64,000 nt of DNA. It comes from Albugo candida. Lineage: Eukaryota > Oomycota > Peronosporomycetes > Albuginales. Of the stretch, positions 55,775-64,000 are shown one piece after another. The position numbers and the translations under genes were made by a program. The notes under the pieces were generated by a model. The model made no database searches. It was not told the origin of the DNA and worked only from the letters and a program-made list of their open reading frames with translations. The stretch is taken from contig JBDOQK010000043.1 of the NCBI GenBank assembly GCA_040437565.1, positions 124,001 to 188,000 of the forward strand, read 5' to 3'. Every line of letters starts with the position of its first letter. The first letter of the stretch is position 1.

Positions 55775-57739
55775 AGGATTGCGATGATTGGAATTAGAGT
55801 GGCGTACATTAAATGAGCATCCAGAAGCATTTGAATCAGGACAGGACACAAGCATTGAAAAGTAAATACATCCGTTCTTCTTTGCTAGCTTTTCTATCGA
55901 GCTGGCACAATACATATCATTATCTGCTATCTTCATGCGAATATTTGCTGGTAACAGTTGACACGATAGACATTCTCACATAAGCTCCGATACAACGTGC
56001 CCTCTTACTTTTACTGCGTAGTGAAACATGTTGAAACGTACACTGTAGTTGAAGCACCGAGTGTGTAGTACACACGACATGCGAAACGACGACTATGAGG
56101 TATGACACATAATTCGAGAGGTAGTGATTAGTTGCCCGTAGGAGACTGTTGACCTTGATAATATACTTCCCCTTTCGAACGAAAATTAACAAAACATGCT
56201 TGCCCGTCCCAGTAACATGCTCTTATATTTTTCCTGAACCAATGTAGTCAAAAGTCGCCTCTATGAGTAGCTTTCTACAAATTTTGTACTCACTATTCGA
56301 TTGATATGCACAACGTTTAGCACGGAATTCATCATTCGCTCTATGTAAGGCGCGGAAAGCTTCAGAGGAAGTCTCGCAGGTACTCGCACTTCCGTGTGTG
56401 TAAAGAGACACCATCTTTGTGTCCAATCTCCAGTTGACACCTTACTTGTGAATTTTATCAATTTGTAACACAATGAACGCACTACCAGTAAAATTATTTG
56501 GCATTGGAGGCAGCGTTAACCAAATTCGATAACTATCGGCACGCTCTGATACTTTCACCATTCTCATTTGCCACGTGAGCGCCGTACGTTGTTAATTACA
56601 ACGAATTTGGAACAGAAAGGCTCGATTTTCTCTGCCATACGAATGCCAATACCTATTAGTAAAGAGGCCCTGAAGATTCGCAGATTCCATGTCGCTCCCT
56701 TTAATATTCGACAATATTGGACGGAATATCACATAATGACGTGTCGAACTTCCCTTTATCGATTTGAGATAAAGCAGTGTTGTATCTGTGACCAAAAACG
56801 CTATGAAACCGGACCGAACGGTAAGATAGCACGTGAGCTATTCCGTTATTATCGTGTGAGATACGTCTCCGCTGCCGATTGGGGAGGAGTTGCAGACTGC
56901 AGGCATCAAGCAGAGCTTGTTACAGGTAAAGCGGTGACTGTGCCCGCTCCCGTCTCCCTTGTTCTTGGATAAATATGTGGAGTGCTTTAGCTTACCAATG
57001 ACACTGTGATTTTGTGACAAATAATTGATAATTGCAGGGTCCAAAAACAAAATGGCGATGCATTTTGACAGTATTTTTAAGGGTGTAACTTACGGATATA
57101 GCTATTTGAATACTGCTTGAGCAACGAATGTAATAAATGGAGTCTTCGTTTGAATGGTAAGAATAACCGAGTCCACAATTTTTGGGATTCGTACAATGCA
57201 CTACCAACCATACTGAGTCGCATTTAGTGCATGTGATCGCTTAATTAGACAAGCAAGCTGTTTATTCTCAGAGCACTGCAAGTGCCACATCGAGCGTTTC
57301 ATTTCGAGTATTGATTCGCTGGTTCTGCATAACGAAATCAACTGACTTTGCGAAGTTACGGTCCAACCCGCCGTTCATAACAGAGCTTAACGTCAACAGT
57401 GCCTATTCGGTCCAAGTGTTGCGTCTTTTTCCAGTAAATACACGTTTTTCAAGGGTTGGAGTAATAACTTTGAATTAATAAGCTTTTGGTAAACTACGAC
57501 CGAAAAGATTCCTGCTTGAATTTCTGACAGACAACAAAAATGTTATATCTTTAGGATTCGAGTCTAACCCGAGATATACAGCGATGAAACGTATGACTTC
57601 AGAATCATGATTGTGGCTGGTGATACGTTACGAAATCGATCAAGTTTTGCATGAGAATAAAGCAAAAGTATCAAATTTGAATGGCCTCGAAGAAATCAAA
57701 ACTACCAACGGTCAATGTATATTCGGTCACTTCAGCCTT
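55775..57739. other. Gene-poor stretch
   Basis: GGAGGCAGCGTTAACC at about 56508 is the last trace of the decayed unit. A plus frame at 56643-56972 (ATG start MPIPISKEALKIRR, with CCICDQKRYETG) has no recognisable family. The rest is the 3' flank of EMC7. Confidence 0.4.
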
Positions 57740-59252
57740 TTATTCCTCATCGCTATCTTCCACATTGGCTTGACCTCCGCCAAAGAATCCCTGGAGTAGT
57801 GCTTGGGGATTCTGTCCTGCCATTTCTTCCTGAGCTTTTTTTAATTCCTCAGGATCTAGACCGCATAGAATTTAATTTACATCCATATACATTCGAATTA
57901 CGCACCCATCATGCTCTTGGAAAGTTTTGGAAGGAGATACATCAGACCGATCGGTAATATAACAGTAAGGAAAGATGGATTCATGATCATACGAAGTATA
58001 TTCAAACTTTCTCGTTTCTGGTCAAAGCGTAGCGTGAGCGTGGTGCTAGAGAGAACGGAAACGTACCTCAAAGTAGTCAATCTCCGTGAGTGGTTGAGTT
58101 GTGATGGGATACTCAATGGGCACCGATGGAGCGTCTACGTAGAAGCGGTTGGTTACGAAATTCATCAGTCATATGTGCGAGTATGTGAGCAAACCTGGGA
58201 ATTTGGTTTCAAAGGCTTGAATTGTGCCATCTGGCGATATGTTGATCGTAAACTACAGGGCATTGATTTGTTGTATACGCATATTTGTGTAGTAGTTTGT
58301 AAATACCTGACTGAAATAATATTTTGCAGAGGGAATCTCAAGTGTATGCGTCCCCTCTGAAACGTTGAAGAACGTAAATCTCCCGTTGTAGAGTGTGTAG
58401 GTGATCTTCTCTTGTCCATTTAGAAGAAGGCGAAGTGGTGGCACTGGAATTTGATTCGGAATGGAAATATTTCCATGAATCTCAAACGAACTTTACAATA
58501 AGATCAGCATTCAGTCGCTGGAAGAANNNNNNNNNNNNNNNNNNNNNNNNNNNNNNNNNNNNNNNNNNNNNNNNNNNNNNNNNNNNNNNNNNNNNNNNNN
58601 NNNNNNNNNNNNNNNNNNNNNNNNNNACTTTCTCGTTTCTGGTCAAAGCGTAGCGTGAGCGTGGTGCTAGAGAGAACGGAAACGTACCTCAAAGTAGTCA
58701 ATCTCCGTGAGTGGTTGAGTTGTGATGGGATACTCAATGGGCACCGATGGAGCGTCTACGTAGAAGCGGTTGGTTACGAAATTCATCAGTCATATGTGCG
58801 AGTATGTGAGCAAACCTGGGAATTTGGTTTCAAAGGCTTGAATTGTGCCATCTGGCGATATGTTGATCGTAAACTACAGGGCATTGATTTGTTGTATACG
58901 CATATTTGTGTAGTAGTTTGTAAATACCTGACTGAAATAATATTTTGCAGAGGGAATCTCAAGTGTATGCGTCCCCTCTGAAACGTTGAAGAACGTAAAT
59001 CTCCCGTTGTAGAGTGTGTAGGTGATCTTCTCTTGTCCATTTAGAAGAAGGCGAAGTGGTGGCACTGGAATTTGATTCGGAATGGAAATATTTCCATGAA
59101 TCTCAAACGAACTTTACAATAAGATCAGCATTCAGTCGCTGGAAGAAAACGTATATACAGAATCTGCTTTCTGGGATGTAGGAAACGTACTTCAACACAA
59201 TCACATAAAGCTGTAAGAAAAGCAAACGGTATAGCCATTGCGCCGCACTCAT
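57740..59252 (-). CDS. EMC7: ER membrane complex subunit 7 (199 aa, six exons)
   Basis: Exons in transcript order, using the right flank copy for the 5' half: 59191-59252, 58928-59111, 58816-58873, 58688-58755, then 57906-58017 (its 5' end repeated at 58627-58638) and 57740-57855; total 600 bp in frame. Signal peptide MSAAQWLYRLLFLQLYVIVL. Beta-sandwich segment FEIHGNISIP, VPPLRLLLNG, FTFFNVSEGTHTLEIPSAKY. Then YFEKRESLNILRMIMNPSFL, matching EMC7's F-x-K-R-E-S-W ... MNP, a TM helix, and a cytosolic tail PEELKKAQEEMAG ending EDSDEE. It acts in the EMC membrane insertase. The gene is divergent from ESF1 (319 bp). Confidence 0.9.
58006..59147. repeat. Assembly gap with duplicated 521-bp flanks inside EMC7
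   Basis: Bases 58006-58526 recur at 58627-59147 around 100 N (58527-58626), duplicating EMC7 exons 2-5 artificially. Confidence 0.92.
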
Positions 59253-59571
59253 TGTATTGTACAGCTTTGAGTTCTAGATGAATGGTTAAGTTTCGTTAAG
59301 TTCGCTCTCTTCTTTTTTGCATAGACATTCATGAAATATATAGAAAAGCCCGCCGGGCATCCTTTTTTGCTAAAAAAGTTATCAAAGTAGCTTACATATA
59401 TAATCAAATGTATCGTTCTACCCAGCTTTGTCCGAGTCAACACGCGATCTCATTCATGTAAACGCATGATAATGATCCCTTCGCGTGCACCACATCAATG
59501 CATCCGGAAGGTGACACGAATGTAAGAAACAAACCACGCCGCATTGAGGTGGAAGGAAGGTACATAAAACG

Positions 59572-61755
59572 ATGGCTCCTGCCAAAAAGTTGGATGTCAT
59601 CAGCGACAATCGATTCAGTAAAGTTCACTATGATCCCGTAGGTACAAAATAATGTATGCATTCTTTACAGAAGTAGTCACCACCTCTTTCACTAGCGCTT
59701 CATCAAAACTTCTCGCAAACGCGAGAAAATTGCGATTGATGCTCGATTCAAAAGCATGCTGACCAGCGATGCATTTCAAAGCACACACGGTACTATACGT
59801 TTATTACAAAATAATTGACATACAAAGATGCATACGATCCATTACAGGCTCATGCGATAAGCACGGACGTTCAATTCAAGAGAATGAGAGTCAAACAAAC
59901 GATATGAAGAAGTTTTATCGAATTGATGATGAAGAACGCCTTGACTATCTCACTCAAATGGCCAGAGGCGAGATCGATAAAGATGAGGAAAGCTCTTCTT
60001 CCGAATCAGAACTGGAATCAGACGCGATGGATTTAGCCAACTACGAAGACGAGAAGCAAGTGGAAGACATTGCCATGGGCGAGATCACGAAGCGATTCGC
60101 TATCATGAATTGCGATTGGACTAGACTTCGGGCAGTCGATATATTTGCGCTTTGTCAGGTAGAAATCCGTGAAATCATCATTTAGACCAATCAGCTGACG
60201 CAAATAGTAGTCATTCGCACCTGCGACAGGATCCGTAAGTGATGTGACAATCTATCCGTCCGACTTTGGTGTCCAGAAAATGGTACAATCCCATGTATAT
60301 GGCATTCCAACTCAAAGTATAACATGTTTACTGTAGAAAGAAGAAGCGAGGTACGGTCCACGCGAATTAACCGGTGAAAGCAGTTCGAAGCAGTTAGAAT
60401 CAGAAAGTGAGAATGGAATCGTCGAATCAGAGCCTGAGAAAGAAATCGAAGAAGCCGAATCTGACAATGATGAGGCTGTCTCAGATTCTGAGACTGCATC
60501 CGATTCCGAATCCGACCAAGATGAAGATGATCCGTTGGGCGTGCAGCAATCGGCACAAAGCGAGGAATTGGGAGGAATCGATCAAGAGAAGCTCCGCCAA
60601 TATGAATTACAGAAACTACGTTACTACTACGCGATCGTAAAATGCGATTCAGTGAAAACTGCAAAAATAATCGCCGACCAATGCGATCAAATGGAGTACG
60701 AGACATCGTCAAATGTGCTGGATGTGCGATTCGTACCGAATGACATGGAATTCACCAACCCACCCAAGGAATCCTGTCAAAGCATACCGGATGCCTATAA
60801 GCCATCTCTCTTTGCCACAAAAGTTCTCCAGCAAACCGATGTGGAATCCACATGGGAACAAGACGATCCTGATCGAATTGAAAAGCTTACCAGTTGGTCG
60901 AATTGGAACGAATTGGAGGATAATGATTTCTCTACGTATTTAGCGTCCAGCAACTCAGAAGGTAGCGATGTTGAAGACTTTAAAAATGATATCAAGTCAA
61001 AAATTGCGAAAAAACAGTACCGTCAAATCTTACTCAATAGCGACACTGAGCAAAGTGATAAAGAATGCATGCGCAACGAAGTATCTGAAGACGAAAAAGA
61101 ACTTACTTTCCACCCAGATGCTTCTGACATATTGAAATCGAAACACGCACGCGAGCTTGAGTCTTCCACCACACCTTTCGAGAAACACGTTCGCGAAATG
61201 AAGCAGAAGAAGAATCAGAAGCGTCACGAAAAACGTGCAAAACATCAAGAATTGGCTCGTGAGCAACGTACAATCATGCGGTCATCCAAAACTACTGACA
61301 GTGAATCAAATGTCGCCTTACTGCGAAGCGCAGTGAATGAAGAAGTCACTGACGAGAATGCGGGGGACGATCGAGATTTTGATATGAAACGAATTGCAAA
61401 ACAACAGAAACTTGATCGGTTACATGGAAAAGCAAAGAAAAAAGCACTCGAAAGACTTAAGAAGCAGCCTCAGTGTGGTCTCCAGCGAGATTTTCAGTTC
61501 AATGCGGAGGATGAACGTTTTGCGGCCTTGTATCGTGAGGGTACAGCGTTTCAGTTAGACCCGACCGAGTCCAAGTTTAAACGAACTGCTGCGACGGAAA
61601 AGATTTTAGAAACTCGGCGTGAGCGTGTGAACAAACAAGGATCAACGGAAAGCGGTGCAGAGAAAGACGTGGTTGAAGATGTTCTTTCGTCTTTGAAAAG
61701 AAAAGCACAACACTCGGCGAAACATTGGGCTAAGAAGAATAAACGATCTGAATAG
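59572..61755 (+). CDS. ESF1: ESF1-like pre-rRNA processing protein (653 aa, five exons)
   Basis: Exons 59572-59637, 59696-59789, 59848-60158, 60211-60282 and 60337-61755, introns 52-58 bp, all in frame. Start MAPAKKLDVISDNRFSKVHY, then IDARFKSML, KFYRIDDEERL, RFAIMNCDWTRLRAVDIFAL and SDVTIYPSDFGVQKM. These match ESF1's DPRF, N-M-D-W-D-x-x-x-A-x-D and V-x-I-Y-P-S-x-F-G segments. Acidic Ser/Asp/Glu blocks follow, and the NUC153 motif DERFAALYREGTAFQLDPTE near the end. Lys-rich C-terminus (nucleolar signal likely). It acts in 18S rRNA maturation. The WD40 gene starts 39 bp after its stop. Confidence 0.92.
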
Positions 61756-61794
61756 AATTGTAATTTTTGGTTTGTCTGGAGACTTTTCGAGTTT

Positions 61795-62847
61795 ATGGGA
61801 CTTTGTGGTTCACGTTCCAAGGTCCCGTTTGTACCAGAATGTACCGCATTGGATTTAGGACATGGTGACAGACTCCATGACGTGACTTCACCGCTAAACA
61901 CAATCGCGACAAATTCGACATTACAGATTACTGGGCCGTTATGTGTTGCTGGATGGGACGATGGGACGATACAAGTTGTAGATACAGAGAAGCAGTTAGC
62001 GATAGTTTCCTTCCAAGGACATGAAAAAAGTATCAATCGTGTCGTACTCGGTTGCAACAGTGTGTACACATGTTCCAGAGATCGTACCATTGCCATGCAT
62101 TCTATTTCAGTGCAGACGAAGGATACGGGGGATCTTGGCGGTGAGATACAACCTCTCGAGGTATTTTCTGGCCATTCTCTTAATGTGTCCGGTCTAAGTG
62201 TCGACACAATGGAAACAACAATGTGCTCCGGAAGCAGAGACACGGAAATCATACTTTGGGACATCTCAACTACAAAAATTATAGCTAGAAATAAAACGTC
62301 ACAAAACGTCGTCACTTGTTGTAAGTACGTTTCCACGGAGCCAGTTGTAGCTCAAACGAGTGAAGATCTTACTATCAGAGTATGGGATACACGGTGCGGA
62401 TTGAGAGCGCCGGTGCAAGTGTTGTACGGTTACGTTTACTTTGCGCTGGATCTTGATGTTTCAATGGATTCCTATTATTTCCTTACGTCTAGTAAAGGAT
62501 TCAATGGTTTTGGTGCGGAGGTACGTGTATGGGACCGTCGCAATGGAAAAGAGGTGGCAATGCTTTGTGGTCATCAACAAGATGCAACAGCATGCTGCTT
62601 TTTGCCCAATCTCAACCTTGAAAAAGTAGAATCTCAATATATCCCGATTTCCGCATCAAAAGATGGAACCGTTCGCATTTGGGACGCTAATAAGAAAGTA
62701 GCTGTCGGTACATTTCAAGAGCAAACGGGCGGAATGTTTACTAGTGTATGTGTCGCGAACGGTACGACAGTGTTGGCTAGTACGTTACAAGGACGGATAC
62801 GTTCGTATGATTTACCGTCCTCAATGAAGAGCCAAACTGAAATTTAG
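61795..62847 (+). CDS. WD40-repeat protein resembling WDR31 (350 aa)
   Basis: Single exon. N-terminus MGLCGSRSK has Gly2 and Ser6 for N-myristoylation and Cys4 for palmitoylation. About seven WD repeats: VAGWDDGTIQVVDT, QGHEKSINRVVLG, YTCSRDRTIAMH, SGHSLNVSGLSVD, CSGSRDTEIILWDI, TSEDLTIRVWDTR, AEVRVWDRRNGKEV, CGHQQDATACCFLP and SASKDGTVRIWDA. The layout, with an acylated N-terminus and the F-x-x-N-G-x-G-AEVRVWDRR region, resembles WDR31, a cilium-linked protein; the assignment is by recall, not search. A false partial copy of the last 80 codons lies at about 63222-63467. Confidence 0.72.
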   Translation: MGLCGSRSKVPFVPECTALDLGHGDRLHDVTSPLNTIATNSTLQITGPLCVAGWDDGTIQVVDTEKQLAIVSFQGHEKSINRVVLGCNSVYTCSRDRTIAMHSISVQTKDTGDLGGEIQPLEVFSGHSLNVSGLSVDTMETTMCSGSRDTEIILWDISTTKIIARNKTSQNVVTCCKYVSTEPVVAQTSEDLTIRVWDTRCGLRAPVQVLYGYVYFALDLDVSMDSYYFLTSSKGFNGFGAEVRVWDRRNGKEVAMLCGHQQDATACCFLPNLNLEKVESQYIPISASKDGTVRIWDANKKVAVGTFQEQTGGMFTSVCVANGTTVLASTLQGRIRSYDLPSSMKSQTEI

Positions 62848-63710
62848 ATTTTAAGGTTTTTAGTGTTCGTTCTGAAGATACGTGGCGCGATTTGAGGTTA
62901 TATTTATTTTCACAAAGTATTTGCAATTTTGTTCCCGCTTACTCGTGAACAGCTTGAGAAATTTCGAGATGGTAATTTATCAATATGGCGTCATCATTTA
63001 TTTTGATTACGTGCGTTTTCTTAGGCAACCGGTCCACTTTCCAACAAAAAGCCCGCACCTTCCGCCGCTGAAGCTGGTTCTGCAGCAAGCNNNNNNNNNN
63101 NNNNNNNNNNNNNNNNNNNNNNNNNNNNNNNNNNNNNNNNNNNNNNNNNNNNNNNNNNNNNNNNNNNNNNNNNNNNNNNNNNNNNNNNNNTCATCAACAA
63201 GATGCAACAGCATGCTGCTTTTTGCCCAATCTCAACCTTGAAAAAGTAGAATCTCAATATATCCCGATTTCCGCATCAAAAGATGGAACCGTTCGCATTT
63301 GGGACGCTAATAAGAAAGTAGCTGTCGGTACATTTCAAGAGCAAACGGGCGGAATGTTTACTAGTGTATGTGTCGCGAACGGTACGACAGTGTTGGCTAG
63401 TACGTTACAAGGACGGATACGTTCGTATGATTTACCGTCCTCAATGAAGAGCCAAACTGAAATTTAGATTTTAAGGTTTTTAGTGTTCGTTCTGAAGATA
63501 CGTGGCGCGATTTGAGGTTATATTTATTTTCACAAAGTATTTGCAATTTTGTTCCCGCTTACTCGTGAACAGCTTGAGAAATTTCGAGATGGTAATTTAT
63601 CAATATGGCGTCATCATTTATTTTGATTACGTGCGTTTTCTTAGGCAACCGGTCCACTTTCCAACAAAAAGCCCGCACCTTCCGCCGCTGAAGCTGGTTC
63701 TGCAGCAAGC
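62571..63710. repeat. Assembly gap with duplicated 520-bp flanks
   Basis: Bases 62571-63090 recur at 63191-63710 around 100 N (63091-63190), duplicating the WD40 3' end and the SEC61 beta 5' end. Confidence 0.92.
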
Positions 63711-63973
63711 GGCTTACGAAAGTAAGCTGAAGTAGTACGATACTCTGACATAATTTATTTATCATTTTCCGTTACAGACGACCTCAAGCGTCCGCAAAGA
63801 ATGCCAATGCAAATACTGGACGAGGTATGGGTGGGAGTAGTGCAGGTATCTTACGGTTCTACACGGACGACTCACCAGGACTTAAAATTGGACCAACAAC
63901 GGTTCTAGTGCTTTGTTTGGTATTTGTGGGGCTCGTGGTTCTTCTCCACGTCTGGGGAAAGTTTAGGGGTTAA
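63589..63973 (+). CDS. SEC61B: SEC61 beta subunit (91 aa, three exons, first exon only the ATG)
   Basis: Exons 63589-63591 (ATG), 63645-63721 and 63778-63973, introns 53 and 56 bp. The product MATGPLSNKKPAPSAAEAGS is Ala/Ser/Lys-rich. Next comes GLRKRPQASAKNANANTGRG, then ILRFYTDDSPGLKIGPTTVL, the SEC61 beta signature (R-F-Y-T-D-D-S-P-G-L-K-x-G-P). A single C-terminal TM helix and HVWGKFRG follow. It is the tail-anchored subunit of the ER translocon. The start codon abutting the intron is forced by frame: no other ATG leads into exon 2. The same 5' part appears at 62969-63090 in the artefactual copy. Confidence 0.9.
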
Positions 63974-64000
63974 AGCAATAGAAAATAATCATGTGCACAC

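Noticed and set aside
56568-56972. 134-codon frame with CCICDQ
   Set aside because: It starts at a non-ATG codon and shows no recognisable zinc-finger spacing or homologue.
63222-63467. A second small WD40 gene
   Set aside because: Exact copy of the WDR31-like 3' end created by the assembly gap.

Overview
The window is eukaryotic nuclear DNA. It has GT-AG introns of about 45-79 bp, very tight gene spacing, CCAAT boxes in short intergenic regions, and a core set of clear eukaryotic housekeeping genes (RACK1, ubiquitin-eL40, syntaxin-5, LAMTOR3, EMC7, ESF1, SEC61 beta). Compact genes, tiny introns, AT-leaning sequence and clusters of paralogous secreted Cys-rich proteins beside housekeeping islands fit an oomycete, and an Albugo-like white rust seems the best guess. 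That placement is inference; no taxonomic marker in the window decides it.

Layout. 1-12.2 kb is gene-poor and holds three minus-strand members (one broken) of a secreted Cys-motif family. 12.2-32.1 kb is a dense housekeeping block: Arf-family GTPase, CANT1-type apyrase, F-box-like/LRR protein, HIG1 protein, syntaxin-5, LAMTOR3, a mitoribosomal mS23-like protein, RACK1, ubiquitin-eL40, a twin-CX9C protein, Got1, GTP cyclohydrolase II, a coiled-coil protein, an adenylate kinase-PH fusion, inositol monophosphatase, a DHHC palmitoyltransferase and an RP2-like TBCC-domain protein. 32-57.7 kb is gene-poor again. It carries plus-strand members of the same secreted family (two intact, one degraded, one relic, one divergent) embedded in degenerate tandem repeats with LINE and tRNA-SINE insertions. 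57.7-64 kb is a second housekeeping block: EMC7, ESF1, a WDR31-like WD40 protein and SEC61 beta.

The most interesting content is the secreted family. Members share an N-terminal signal-like segment, a central Y-x-x-C-Y-[ED] ... G-A-x-R block, and a strongly conserved C-x2-C-L-F-x-Y-C motif followed by further Cys and a P-x-x-F-S-[DEN]-[FY] tail. I cannot assign it to RXLR, CHxC or CCG effectors. It looks like a birth-and-death effector-candidate cluster.

Assembly caution. Ten gaps of exactly 100 N occur. Eight are flanked on both sides by the same 46-981 bp sequence, so the window contains false duplications that break or lengthen several genes. Coordinates below cover these artefacts, and lengths quoted as corrected remove them.
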